This document shows, one piece after another, positions 23,327 to 32,425 of a stretch of 64,000 nucleotides of DNA. The stretch is from assembly GCA_049324115.1 (NCBI GenBank), contig JBMOMN010000016.1, positions 62,001-126,000 of the forward strand, read 5' to 3'. This DNA is from UBA5796 sp040752455 (lineage in GTDB: Bacteria; Chloroflexota; Anaerolineae; Anaerolineales; Villigracilaceae). Below the pieces are notes generated by a model that was not told the DNA's origin, made no database searches, and saw nothing but the letters and a program-made list of their open reading frames with translations. The number at the start of each line of letters is the position of its first letter. Position 1 is the first letter of the stretch. A program made the translations under genes and the position numbers.

Positions 23327-24607
23327 TTACTCGCGCACCCGCTCGATTTGCGCGCCCAAAGAGCGCAGCTTTTTGTCCACGTCCTGGTAGCCGCGCTCGA
23401 TCTGGCGGATGTTGCGGATGGTGGATTCCCCTTCAGCGGCCAGGGCGGCCAGCAGCAGCGCCATCCCGGCCCGGATGTCGGGGCTTTCGACTTTCTCGCC
23501 GAGGAGTTTCGTCGGCCCGGTGACGATGCAGCGGTGCGGGTCGCACAATACGATCTGGGCGCCCATGTTGATCAGTTTGTCGGTGAAATACATCCGGCTG
23601 GGGTACATCCAGTCATGGAACAGGACACTGCCGCGCGCCTGGGTAGCTACTGCGATGGCAATGCTCATCAAGTCGGTTGGGAATGCCGGCCAGATGTTGG
23701 TCTTGATCTCCGGGATGGCATTTCCCAAATCAGGCTCAACCTTCAGGCGCTGGCGCGCCGGGACGATGACATCCCCGCCGTCCACCTGCCACTCCACGCC
23801 GAGGCGGCGGAAGACGATCCGCGCCATGTCCAGGTATTGCGGGGCGGCGTTCTTGATGCGGACCTCGCCACGCGTGACGACCGCCGCGCCGATAAAACTG
23901 ACGACTTCCAGGTAATCCGGGCCGATGGTGAACTCACCCCCGTGCAGCCTGTCCACGCCTTCGATGGTCAGCGTGTTGGACCCGATGCCGGATATGTTCG
24001 CCCCGAGCGTGTTCAACATCCGACAAAGTTCCTGCACATGCGGTTCGGACGCCGTGTTGCGCAGGATGGTAGAGCCGTTGGCTGTGACGGCAGCCATGAT
24101 GGCGTTTTCGGTGCCGGTCACAGAGGCCTCGTCAAGGAGTACCTCGGCGCCTTTGAGCCGCTTGGCAGAGAATTCGAACATGCGGGCATACTCCACCTTT
24201 GCGCCAAGCGCTTTAAGGGCCAGGATGTGCGTATCCACCCGGCGGCGGCCGATCACGTCACCACCCGGAGGCGGCAAGCGGAACTGTCCCGAGCGGGCGG
24301 TCATGGGTCCCGCCAGCAAAATGGAGGCCCGAATCCGGCGGCACAGGTCCGGGTCCAGGTCGGCCGGGCGGACGTTCCGGGCCGTGACTTTCCAGGTATT
24401 TGCGTCCAGGGTCTCGACGGAGACTCCCAGGCTTTCGATCAAATGCCGCATGTCCAGGACATCGCTGATCTGGGGCACGTTACGCAGAATGACCGGCTCA
24501 TCGGACAGCAGGGTCGCGGCCAAGAGCGGCAGGGCGGCGTTCTTGTTGCCGGCCGGCACGACCTCCCCGGCCAGCGACATCCCCCCGGTGATGATGTACT
24601 TATCCAT
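23327..24607 (-). CDS. murA: UDP-N-acetylglucosamine 1-carboxyvinyltransferase with Asp in place of the catalytic Cys
   Basis: This 426-residue enzyme adds enolpyruvate from PEP to UDP-GlcNAc, the first committed step of peptidoglycan synthesis. The N-terminal NKNAALPLLAA (K22 equivalent) and two inside-out alpha/beta domains are typical. The active-site loop reads PPPGGDVIGRRRVDTH where E. coli has LPGGCTIGARPVDLH; D117 thus replaces Cys115. Natural Cys-to-Asp variants elsewhere are active but insensitive to fosfomycin, so intrinsic resistance is expected. The ATG at 24607 follows AGGAG. It stands alone on the minus strand with a terminator on its 3' side. It may be one of several paralogues in the genome. 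Confidence 0.93.
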   Translation of the reverse strand: MDKYIITGGMSLAGEVVPAGNKNAALPLLAATLLSDEPVILRNVPQISDVLDMRHLIESLGVSVETLDANTWKVTARNVRPADLDPDLCRRIRASILLAGPMTARSGQFRLPPPGGDVIGRRRVDTHILALKALGAKVEYARMFEFSAKRLKGAEVLLDEASVTGTENAIMAAVTANGSTILRNTASEPHVQELCRMLNTLGANISGIGSNTLTIEGVDRLHGGEFTIGPDYLEVVSFIGAAVVTRGEVRIKNAAPQYLDMARIVFRRLGVEWQVDGGDVIVPARQRLKVEPDLGNAIPEIKTNIWPAFPTDLMSIAIAVATQARGSVLFHDWMYPSRMYFTDKLINMGAQIVLCDPHRCIVTGPTKLLGEKVESPDIRAGMALLLAALAAEGESTIRNIRQIERGYQDVDKKLRSLGAQIERVRE

Positions 24608-24905
24608 TATATTTTCTCCTGACAATGCGAATGTATCTTCTTGCCAAATTGGGATATGGGGTGGCCCATAATCCGTTCCAGGTCAAAAACCTGTCCCGAA
24701 TTCCCGGTCCACATCTGGGTTCATGGAATTAATAACCCAAAATTTTTGCCGGCACGGGAAAATATTACCAGCCGGCCCCAAGTTTCGGCAATATTTTCAA
24801 CATTTATGTTCGTCCCGGATGAAATCCGGCGACATTACAAATAACTTACATCTGTCAAAACCGCAATATCAACCGAAAGTCGCTTGGAGTATAATAATAA
24901 TAAAG

Positions 24906-25643
24906 ATGGACATTTTTATATCGGTACCGATTATTTTAGGGATGCTGGCGGCTTTATTGGTCAATTATCTCTCGGACGTGTTGCCCGCCACCCGCAGACT
25001 CTCCCAACCGACCTGCCCGCATTGCAACGCGAAAACTGCATGGGGAGATTACCTGCTCTTCAAAAAGTGCCAGACATGCGGCAAGTATTGGCGCGCCAGG
25101 GCAATCATCGTCCAGGCCCTGACGCTGGCTATCACGATATACATCTGGATCAATCCGCCGACAAGGTTAGGTTTTTGGATCACGTTCATCGTCCTGGCTT
25201 ACATGCTGGTTGTCATGGTGATAGACCTGGAGCACCGGATCGTGATGCACCCGGTCAGTTTGTTGGGCGCAGGGCTTGGCCTGTTCATCGGAACGAAGCT
25301 GCACGGACTACCCGAGACCCTTGCGGGCGGCGTGGCCGGTCTGGGCATCATGTATATTTTATACGCTTTCGGCCAGTTGTTCAGCAAGCAAATGTCGAAG
25401 CGTCGGGGTGAACAGATCGAAGATGCCCTGGGATTCGGCGATGTCACGCTCTCGGGGGTACTCGGTCTGTTCCTGGGCTGGCCGTTGATCGTGGCCGGGT
25501 TGATAGGTTCGATCCTGTTTGGCGGCTTTATCACGTTGTTCATAGTCATCGGGATGCTGGTGACGAAACGTTACCAGGCTTTTACGGCAATCCCTTACGC
25601 GCCTTTCCTGATCGTCGGAGCACTTTACATTTTGCTTAAGTGA
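24906..25643 (+). CDS. Prepilin peptidase (A24 family, TadV/PilD-like)
   Basis: The 245-residue polytopic membrane protein carries both catalytic aspartates of A24 aspartic peptidases: MVIDLEHRIV near 110 and GFGDVTLSG near 180. Near residue 38 it has a cytoplasmic zinc loop with two Cys pairs, CPHC and CQTC, as in PilD-type enzymes. It would cleave and perhaps N-methylate type IV or Flp prepilins at the membrane. The start at 24906 was chosen because the first transmembrane helix begins just after it; the ribosome site is weak. It precedes three TadE/TadG-like genes on the same strand, although 134 nt away. Confidence 0.88.
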   Translation: MDIFISVPIILGMLAALLVNYLSDVLPATRRLSQPTCPHCNAKTAWGDYLLFKKCQTCGKYWRARAIIVQALTLAITIYIWINPPTRLGFWITFIVLAYMLVVMVIDLEHRIVMHPVSLLGAGLGLFIGTKLHGLPETLAGGVAGLGIMYILYAFGQLFSKQMSKRRGEQIEDALGFGDVTLSGVLGLFLGWPLIVAGLIGSILFGGFITLFIVIGMLVTKRYQAFTAIPYAPFLIVGALYILLK

Positions 25644-25777
25644 CCACGATTCAAGCGGCAACCCGTACTTAAGCACGATTGTAATAAACGTGGGACAGGC
25701 CTTAATCTTAAAAAGATCGAGCCGCCTTTTCTTTCTGGAAACAACTCGAGAGTTATTGATATTGGAGATGGGACTCC

Positions 25778-26431
25778 ATGAAGTTATTTAAACAACGCAA
25801 GCGCGATTCATCCCGACCCAACCGGTACCGGAGGAAAGCTTCCAAGGCGCAAAGCCTGGTGGAAGTCGCCATTACTTTTCCATTGATCCTCATGATCCTG
25901 TCCGGGCTGATCGAATTCGGCTTCATGCTCAATTATTACCTGTCATTGGTTGACGCGACCCGCGAAGCTGCGCGTTTCTTTAGTATTCCGACTCCCTTCA
26001 ACGAAGACGGAACCGATAAGCTGGAATTTTACCAGGCTGCGGCATCCATGGTGCTCGACCGTCTCCAACCCGTAGACACGAATGACACATCCAGAAAGAT
26101 CGTCTTATCACCGGATACCGACGATGTCATCATTTCGATCTTTAGTGTCGCCGGCCCGGGTAATATCACCCGCTACCCCACTTCCATGGGAGGCGAGTTC
26201 CGCTGGTTCAACAACGACGCATCAGACTTTACCGTTGCAGATATCAGCTCCAGGTTGTTGCACGGTGCGCCGAATACAGGGATCGTCCTGGTCGAAGTCT
26301 TTTACGATTACCACCACGTTGTCGGGCTGCCCTGGGTCCAATTGTTCCTGCCTGATCCGGTAACTCTTCACGCCTTTACGATGATGCCAACTTCTGCCGC
26401 TGAACCTACGCCAACCCCATTATCCCCGTGA
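25778..26431 (+). CDS. TadE-like pseudopilin
   Basis: The 217-residue protein has a basic N-terminus, then the TadE pattern AQSLVEVAITFPLILMILSG, with Glu at the fifth hydrophobic position as in prepilin-like signals, and one transmembrane helix to about residue 55. The outside domain (60-205) is unfamiliar but has YYDYHHV-like aromatic patches and a Thr-Pro tail. TadE proteins are minor pseudopilins of Tad/Flp systems, processed by the prepilin peptidase encoded just upstream. The ribosome site is modest. It is followed at once by the TadG-like gene. Confidence 0.82.
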   Translation: MKLFKQRKRDSSRPNRYRRKASKAQSLVEVAITFPLILMILSGLIEFGFMLNYYLSLVDATREAARFFSIPTPFNEDGTDKLEFYQAAASMVLDRLQPVDTNDTSRKIVLSPDTDDVIISIFSVAGPGNITRYPTSMGGEFRWFNNDASDFTVADISSRLLHGAPNTGIVLVEVFYDYHHVVGLPWVQLFLPDPVTLHAFTMMPTSAAEPTPTPLSP

Positions 26432-26439
26432 GGCATTCG

Positions 26440-27861
26440 ATGTCATACCAGAAAAAAGCTCATGCGCGATCAGAACGCGGACAAGCCATCATTATTATTG
26501 TTGTAGGCATTGTCGGCCTGCTCGCCTTTGCTGGCCTGATGGCTGACGGAGGCATTTTATTCATCCAATATAGCCGTCTCAAGCGGGCTACGGACGCAGC
26601 CGCAGTATCCGCAGCGCTCCAATACCGCGAAGGCTATACGCCTACAGAATTGTACGGCGCGGCAGCCGAGTTCGTCCAATTGAACCAACTCACGGCCTAT
26701 AACATTATTGTAGATACCTGCGAGACCGAACCCCTGCTATGCACCTCGCCACGGCGCAAACTGGTCCGGGTGACTGTTTCGATGGACGTGGACTTCGGCT
26801 TCCTGCCCATCCTGGGGATTGACGGCACCACGATCCGCACCAGCGCGACCGGCGAGGCCGCTTCGGTGGATGTCGTGCTGGTCATTGACACCTCCGCATC
26901 CATGGCCTTCGAGGGCGGCGGCGACCCCAACCGCGCCGACGACCCGGCCGACGACCCGGCTGCTTGCAACCCCTCCAACTGCCATCCCTTCGAAGAGATC
27001 AAAGCGGTCGCTGTCGAATTCGTGAAGACCCTCTATTTCCCCTACGACCGCGTTAGCATTGTAGCCCTGACCAGCCAGACGCCGGACGGGGTACGGGACC
27101 CATCGCTGGTGCTGCCCATCAACGCCACCGAAGGCATGACGGCTGCGCAAGCAGAATTGACCGTAGTCAATGCCCTGAACAACATGAAAGTGTATCAACC
27201 TCCCGTTTGCGATCCGCCCAACCCGACCTCCGGCCCATGCTTGAATTATGACGTTGACACCGGCGATTACATCGGGCAGGAGTGCTTGCGCTATCGCCTC
27301 GGCCCGGACGGTGAGGCAGATACGGGAGACGAGGGAGATCCGTCGTCCTGCACCTCCAGCAATATCGGCGGCGGGCTGCGGATTGCGGGCAACGAATTTG
27401 CGCGCCCACCGATCCGCGAGGAATCGCTCTGGGTCGTGATCGTGCTGACCGGCGGACCGGCAAACGCCTCGGACCCCGATATGCCCAGCTTCCCCTACGG
27501 GTATTGTCCTGCCACGACCTGGGTGCAGCCATTCTGCCGGGATGCCGATGCGGCTTCCCGCCACGCATCAGGGAGTGCGCATTACGATGCAGATGATTAC
27601 GCCCGCGACATGGCCGATTTCGTAGCCGATCCTGAAAACGGGCAGGGAGCGGTGGTCTTCTCGATTGGCCTGGGCAGTCTCATCCGCAATGCCCCTGCTG
27701 GCGACCCGGACGCCGGTGAAATCCTATTGCAGTACACGGCCCTCGAAGCCGGTGGGGTAAACGCCAACCACGGCGAATATTATTTTGCGCCGGGGCCGGC
27801 CGAACTGAGAGAAGTATTTAGAAGGATCGCCGAGAATATTGCCACCCGAATCACGCAATAA
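26440..27861 (+). CDS. TadG-like protein with von Willebrand factor A domain
   Basis: The 473-residue protein begins with a TadG/TadE-type helix (GQAIIIIVVGIVGLLAFAGL), then a pilus-assembly region (KRATDAAAVSAALQYREGY). A vWA domain starting near residue 145 has an intact MIDAS motif DTSAS and GGG repeats for metal-dependent adhesion. A cysteine-rich insertion (residues 165-185 and 250-315) suggests disulfides outside the cell. Such proteins are surface adhesins or pilus-associated factors. The ATG at 26440 follows GAGG; a GTG at 26428 would overlap the previous stop but lacks a ribosome site. It is coupled to the TadE-like genes on both sides. Confidence 0.82.
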   Translation: MSYQKKAHARSERGQAIIIIVVGIVGLLAFAGLMADGGILFIQYSRLKRATDAAAVSAALQYREGYTPTELYGAAAEFVQLNQLTAYNIIVDTCETEPLLCTSPRRKLVRVTVSMDVDFGFLPILGIDGTTIRTSATGEAASVDVVLVIDTSASMAFEGGGDPNRADDPADDPAACNPSNCHPFEEIKAVAVEFVKTLYFPYDRVSIVALTSQTPDGVRDPSLVLPINATEGMTAAQAELTVVNALNNMKVYQPPVCDPPNPTSGPCLNYDVDTGDYIGQECLRYRLGPDGEADTGDEGDPSSCTSSNIGGGLRIAGNEFARPPIREESLWVVIVLTGGPANASDPDMPSFPYGYCPATTWVQPFCRDADAASRHASGSAHYDADDYARDMADFVADPENGQGAVVFSIGLGSLIRNAPAGDPDAGEILLQYTALEAGGVNANHGEYYFAPGPAELREVFRRIAENIATRITQ

Positions 27862-27876
27862 GCGGAGACAAGTCTT

Positions 27877-29964
27877 ATGAACAGGATAAATCCCCTACTC
27901 CCCTTGAAATACCGGACGCGCTCCCAGGAAGACGCTCAGGGCATGGTCGAATTTGCGCTGGTGGTACCCCTCGTGCTGCTCCTGATCGTGGGTGCTTTCG
28001 TCTTCGCCTATCTTTTCTATGCCTGGATCACGATCGAGAACGCGGCCCGCGCCGGCGTCCGTTACGCGACGACAGGCGCGTACAACCTGGCTTATTGCGT
28101 GGACGGCCCGGATGCCGGCACCCAGGCCTGCGACGGCGATGGAAAAGCCGAAGAGATTGATGCCGCCCGCATCCCCTCGATCCACGACGAAGCCAGCCAG
28201 GTGCTGATCGGGTTGCCCTTCGACTTTACTGTCGGCCAGAATGCTCCCGGATATATAGATATTACGGTATGCTCTGGACGCTCAGTTGGCGGGACTCCCC
28301 TGTTCGTTTTCATCCGACCTACAATGGGCGGGGCGCAGTACAGCGATTGCACGCCCCAGGAAGATCCCGGAGCGCCCAACGACCGGGTGATCGTTTCCGT
28401 GGATTTCAACTTCCCGTTCTCGATCCCCTTCTTCCAATCGGATGCCTACTTCCACCTGGCGTCCTACCGGGAGGGTATCGTTGAGCAGTTCCGTGTATCG
28501 CGCTTGGTCAACCTGCCCCCCACCATTGCGGTTCCCACTGTCCCGACGAATACACCCTTGCCGACAAGCTCACCCACCATTACTTCCACTCCGACTATAA
28601 CCCCGACCTGCCAACCGCTGAATGTCGAGATCGTCAATCCAGCTCAGTCTGGAGTCGTCATCACCGACATCGAGCAGACCCGGTTCGAGGTCACAGCCAA
28701 CAACCCGAACGTCGGACCAAACAACGGTGACGGCATCCAGAACGTCGAGATCGAAGTTTATTATCCTGATGGGTCCCGGCTGAATAGAGTAACCGAAGGA
28801 CAGGCTGCGTACTGTGCTTTCGGTGGCAACGGTCCCTGCAACAAAATGCCCCAGGATGATTGGGACGCCCTGCCGAACGGCGAATACCTGATCAGGGCGC
28901 GCGCCACCAGCAAGACCTCCTGCATCAGCACCTCCCCGTGGGTGCAGAAGTCCTTCATCATCGAACGCGCCCCCACCCCGACCCCGACCATCACCAACAC
29001 GCCCACCGTGACACCAACACCGGATTGCGCCCTGATCCAACTGGACAATGCCTATGTCTCGCGTGACGATTTCTTCGCGAACATCCGCAACTACAACACA
29101 GTTGATATGCCCCTGACATACTCGATCATCTGGTGGGACAAGATCGCCTCCAACCAATACGTCAACGAGTTCCGGTGGAGCGGCTCCAGGTATTCGGGTA
29201 AAGACTCCAGCACATCACCGTCTTCCGCTGCATGTAACGGAGGCGGATGCTCCTTCCCCGGTAACGGGAACCGGGAGACATGGCAGGTTGATTTCAACAA
29301 CGTCAGCGTCCTGTCAGGCGACTTCAGCTTCAGGCTCACGTTCGCAGACATGTGCATCGTCGAGGGGCGTGTGACCCAGGGTACGCCGACTCCAACCAGG
29401 ACTCCCACCATCACCAGGACCCCGACCATTACCCGGACACCCACCCAAACACCGATTTGCCACGTCCAAGGGTCCATTACCACGACCGACATCAACGGGG
29501 ATCCGCAGAACGTCAACGGGTATGATTGTCCTTACGGGTGCGTCCGCTCGCCCTACTTGCAGACGAACAATATGCCGCCCGGAAACTATTACTGGATCGT
29601 GGAAACAGTTGGCTCCAACCCGGTCCAGGTGAATGATGGCACGTTCACGCTCAACCCCGGACAGCAGGCCGGCCCGCCGGGAGGCGTGATCGTGCCCCTG
29701 GGCAAGAACATGTACAACATCCCGCCGAATTACTTCCCGGGCGTGTTCAAAGTATCGGTCTTCCAGAGCGGCAACCCGGGTTGTAACGCCAAGACGGACA
29801 ACTTCAAGATCCAATATCCGGGACCATCACCCACCCCTGCGCCGCCCACCAAAACCCCATCCCGGACCCCGACGAGGCTGCCAACCTACACGCCGACCAG
29901 GACACCCATCATCCAGCCGACGCCGACCCCCACGAGAACCCCCACGACCTGCTTCGACTGTTAA
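27877..29964 (+). CDS. Large TadE-like surface protein with Pro/Thr linkers
   Basis: This 695-residue protein begins with a TadE helix (AQGMVEFALVVPLVLLLIVG, Glu conserved). After a pilus-proximal domain to about residue 210, four Pro-Thr-rich spacers (such as PTITPTPTCTP-like stretches near 230, 365, 505 and the C-terminus) separate beta-sandwich-like domains at 245-360, 380-500 and 525-655. Even Cys counts in these domains suggest disulfides. The C-terminus is a long PTPTRTPTT tail. It may form a surface stalk. GGAGA precedes the ATG, 15 nt after the TadG-like gene. No TadA ATPase or TadB/C is in the window. Confidence 0.8.
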   Translation: MNRINPLLPLKYRTRSQEDAQGMVEFALVVPLVLLLIVGAFVFAYLFYAWITIENAARAGVRYATTGAYNLAYCVDGPDAGTQACDGDGKAEEIDAARIPSIHDEASQVLIGLPFDFTVGQNAPGYIDITVCSGRSVGGTPLFVFIRPTMGGAQYSDCTPQEDPGAPNDRVIVSVDFNFPFSIPFFQSDAYFHLASYREGIVEQFRVSRLVNLPPTIAVPTVPTNTPLPTSSPTITSTPTITPTCQPLNVEIVNPAQSGVVITDIEQTRFEVTANNPNVGPNNGDGIQNVEIEVYYPDGSRLNRVTEGQAAYCAFGGNGPCNKMPQDDWDALPNGEYLIRARATSKTSCISTSPWVQKSFIIERAPTPTPTITNTPTVTPTPDCALIQLDNAYVSRDDFFANIRNYNTVDMPLTYSIIWWDKIASNQYVNEFRWSGSRYSGKDSSTSPSSAACNGGGCSFPGNGNRETWQVDFNNVSVLSGDFSFRLTFADMCIVEGRVTQGTPTPTRTPTITRTPTITRTPTQTPICHVQGSITTTDINGDPQNVNGYDCPYGCVRSPYLQTNNMPPGNYYWIVETVGSNPVQVNDGTFTLNPGQQAGPPGGVIVPLGKNMYNIPPNYFPGVFKVSVFQSGNPGCNAKTDNFKIQYPGPSPTPAPPTKTPSRTPTRLPTYTPTRTPIIQPTPTPTRTPTTCFDC

Positions 29965-29984
29965 TCCGCAGCATCCAAATACGC

Positions 29985-30017
29985 AAGCGCCGCCCGATCA
30001 AGTTTCGGGCGGCGCTT
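29985..30017. terminator. GC-rich hairpin after the TadE/G operon
   Basis: AAGCGCCGCCCGA pairs with TCGGGCGGCGCTT around a 7-nt loop. It lies 21 nt past the stop codon. There is no U-tract on the plus strand, so termination is likely but not certain. Confidence 0.7.
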
Positions 30018-30029
30018 ATGCTATTGCGG

Positions 30030-30035
30030 TATAAT
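30030..30035 (+). promoter_or_regulatory. Likely -10 box of glmS
   Basis: TATAAT lies about 60 nt upstream of the predicted ribozyme cleavage site. No convincing -35 hexamer is visible at 17 bp, since that position falls in the hairpin at 29985-30017. Confidence 0.5.
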
Positions 30036-30094
30036 TCAGGCCGTTATCCCAATACCCGAAACCGGAGGTGCAAAGACAAATTCGAATGCCGGGA

Positions 30095-30425
30095 AAGACA
30101 GCGCATGGGCTTTAGTTCATTGGCCTGATAGTCGAATGGTCAAAGGGTCTCGTAGTCAAAGAGTCAGATCGTTTTTCGAGACGATCAGGCCACCAGACTA
30201 TCGGACTAAAAGACTAAAGTTGACGAGGACGAGGGTTCCCTGCCGCGCAGGCAGGGCCAACCGGGCAAAGGTCGAGTAACGCTCGTGACCGAGATCCTTG
30301 CTCCGGGAAAATCGAGAGATCAGCGGAAGCCCTCCGGGTGGGCCATCACCCGACACCTTTCCCTCCGTGAAAACTTTGCGACAAGGCTTGCAGGCAACTG
30401 CGTAGATAAAAACGCAAAGATGGCA
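30095..30425 (+). ncRNA. glmS ribozyme/riboswitch, expanded form
   Basis: The leader of glmS carries the ribozyme core in order. AGCGC follows the predicted cleavage position (30100/30101). The P2 strands GCTTTAGT and ACTAAAGT are separated by a ~90-nt insertion that itself folds (GGCCTGATAGTC ... GATCAGGCC and GACTATC). The invariant GTTGACGAGG is at about 30217. AATCGAGAGATCAGCGGAAG follows at about 30310 and corresponds to the AUCGA...CGGCGG core of known ribozymes. A final GTGAAAACTTTGCG ... CGCAAAG stem resembles P4. Known glmS ribozymes self-cleave when bound to glucosamine-6-phosphate and so shut off glmS. This one spans ~330 nt, about twice the usual size. A hairpin GAGAGTAGA/TCTACTCTC (30431-30491) lies between it and the ribosome site. 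Confidence 0.8.
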
Positions 30426-30524
30426 ATAAAGAGAGTAGAGAACAGCGAATGGAGAGCAGTTCATCGAACTAATCTCTAATCATCTACTCTCTAATCACTT
30501 CAAAACAAATCGGAGGATCCCCCT

Positions 30525-32366
30525 ATGTGTGGAATCGTTGGCTACATCGGCCCGCGTGACGCGACGCCGATCATCCTCAATGGCCTTAAACGGCTGGAAT
30601 ACCGCGGCTACGACTCGGCCGGCCTGGCCATTTTGCAAAATGGCAGCATTGCCATCCGGCGCGACGCCGGGAAACTCGACCGGTTGATAGACCTGGTCGG
30701 GCAATCACCCATCAGCGGCGCGCCCGGCATCGGTCACACCCGCTGGGCGACGCATGGAGCGCCATCGGCGAAGAATGCCCATCCGCATCTCGGCAGCACC
30801 GGGCGGGTGGTCGTCGTCCACAACGGCATCGTCGAGAACTTCCTGGAACTGCGCGACGAACTGACCACCGAAGGCGTGAATTTCAATTCGGAAACCGACA
30901 CTGAAACCATCGTCCACCTGGTCGAGCATTATCTCGCCACCGGCCTTGACCTGACCGAAGCAGCCCGCAAAACGTTCCTGGACGTCCAGGGCGCGCACGG
31001 GATCGTGCTCATGTCTGCCGATGAGCCGGATAAGATCGTCTGCGCCCGGATCGGCAACGCCGGCGGCGTGGTCGTCGGCCTGGGCGAAGGCGAGAACTAC
31101 ATCGCCTCCGACATCCCGGCCATTCTCGAACATACCCGCCAGGTCATCTTCCTCGAGTCGCGTCAGATGGCGGTCGTGACCCGGAAAGGCGTCCGGGTGG
31201 AGACGCTCGAAGGGAGGCCGGTACAGGCCGAGGTCCATGGCGTTTCGTGGGACCCGGTAGCGGCCGAAAAGGGCGAATTCCGCCACTTCATGCAGAAAGA
31301 AATCCACGAGCAGGTCCGCTCCCTCACCGACACCCTGGCAGGGCGGGTGGACTTCGAGAACGGGCGCATCCGCCTGCCCGAACTCAACCTGTCCCCCGAA
31401 CTGGCCCAGCGGATCACAAAAATTTTCATTATCGCCTGCGGGACTGCGGCCTACGCCGGGATGGTGGGCAAATACCTGATCGAAAAGATCGCCCGCCTGC
31501 CGGTCGAACTGGAAATTGGGTCTGAGTTCCGTTACCGCGACCCGATCATTGACGAAAACACAGTTGTGCTGGCCATCAGCCAATCCGGCGAGACCGCCGA
31601 CACCCTGGCCGCGATGGAGGAAGGCCGCCGCAAAGGCGCGGTGCTGTGGAGTATCGTCAACGCCATCGGCTCACAGGCCATGCGCATCGCCGACGGCTAC
31701 ATCTCGATGCAGACCGGACCCGAAATCGGCGTGGCGTCCACGAAGGCCTTCACCGCCCCGCTGGTGGACCTGTACATGTTGGCCGTGCTGCTGGCCGAGT
31801 TGCGCGGCGTCATTGACGAGCAGACCCGCCGCAACCTGGTCGCCGACCTGCGCTTCGTCCCCGACCTGGCCAGCCGCGCCTTGAACACCGAGCCGGTCGT
31901 CGAGAAAGTGGCCTGGGCGCTCAAGGACGTGCGGGATTGCCTCTACCTCGGGCGCGGCATCAATATGCCCATCGCTTACGAAGGCGCGCTCAAACTCAAG
32001 GAGATTTCCTACATCCACGCCGAGGGATACCCGGCCGGGGAGATGAAACACGGGCCGATCGCCCTGATTGACCAGGACATGCCGGTCGTCTGCCTGGCCC
32101 CCAAGGACCCCTGGTACGAGAAGATGATCAGCCAGATCCAGCAGGCGAAAGCGCGCGGCGGGACGGTGGTAGCGGTGGCAACCGAGGGAGATGAACTCGT
32201 CGAGGGCATGGCCGACCACGTCATCCCGGTTCCCGAAGCGCCCTGGATGCTCAGCCCCGTTGTGACGGTCATCCCGCTGCAAATGCTGGCCTACCACATC
32301 GCCGCCATCCGCGGCCTGGACGTGGACCAACCCCGTAACCTGGCCAAGAGCGTGACGGTGGAGTAA
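30525..32366 (+). CDS. glmS: Glutamine-fructose-6-phosphate aminotransferase (isomerizing)
   Basis: The 613-residue enzyme makes glucosamine-6-phosphate from fructose-6-phosphate and glutamine, the entry to amino-sugar and cell-wall synthesis. The N-terminal glutaminase starts MCGIVGYIG with Cys2 as nucleophile. Two SIS isomerase domains follow (about 290-425 and 460-600) with SQSGETADT and the C-terminal NLAKSVTVE. Length is standard. GGAGG lies 7 nt before the ATG, after a long ribozyme-bearing leader. A strong terminator follows. Its product is the substrate route to UDP-GlcNAc used by MurA (23327). Confidence 0.97.
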   Translation: MCGIVGYIGPRDATPIILNGLKRLEYRGYDSAGLAILQNGSIAIRRDAGKLDRLIDLVGQSPISGAPGIGHTRWATHGAPSAKNAHPHLGSTGRVVVVHNGIVENFLELRDELTTEGVNFNSETDTETIVHLVEHYLATGLDLTEAARKTFLDVQGAHGIVLMSADEPDKIVCARIGNAGGVVVGLGEGENYIASDIPAILEHTRQVIFLESRQMAVVTRKGVRVETLEGRPVQAEVHGVSWDPVAAEKGEFRHFMQKEIHEQVRSLTDTLAGRVDFENGRIRLPELNLSPELAQRITKIFIIACGTAAYAGMVGKYLIEKIARLPVELEIGSEFRYRDPIIDENTVVLAISQSGETADTLAAMEEGRRKGAVLWSIVNAIGSQAMRIADGYISMQTGPEIGVASTKAFTAPLVDLYMLAVLLAELRGVIDEQTRRNLVADLRFVPDLASRALNTEPVVEKVAWALKDVRDCLYLGRGINMPIAYEGALKLKEISYIHAEGYPAGEMKHGPIALIDQDMPVVCLAPKDPWYEKMISQIQQAKARGGTVVAVATEGDELVEGMADHVIPVPEAPWMLSPVVTVIPLQMLAYHIAAIRGLDVDQPRNLAKSVTVE

Positions 32367-32370
32367 AAGC

Positions 32371-32403
32371 AAAGTCGAGGCTCTTGAAAGCCTCGACTTT
32401 TTT
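32371..32403 (+). terminator. Intrinsic terminator of glmS
   Basis: AAAGTCGAGGC and GCCTCGACTTT pair around TCTTGAAA and end in a T-tract. It lies 5 nt after the stop codon and could also serve the converging KAS III-like gene. Confidence 0.92.
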
Positions 32404-32425
32404 GAATCGGTAAACTCCCGAATTT

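Noticed and set aside
30116..30200. A tRNA-like fold in the glmS leader
   Set aside because: Stems are present but the T-loop and CCA-side signatures are absent; the sequence fits the ribozyme P2 insertion better.
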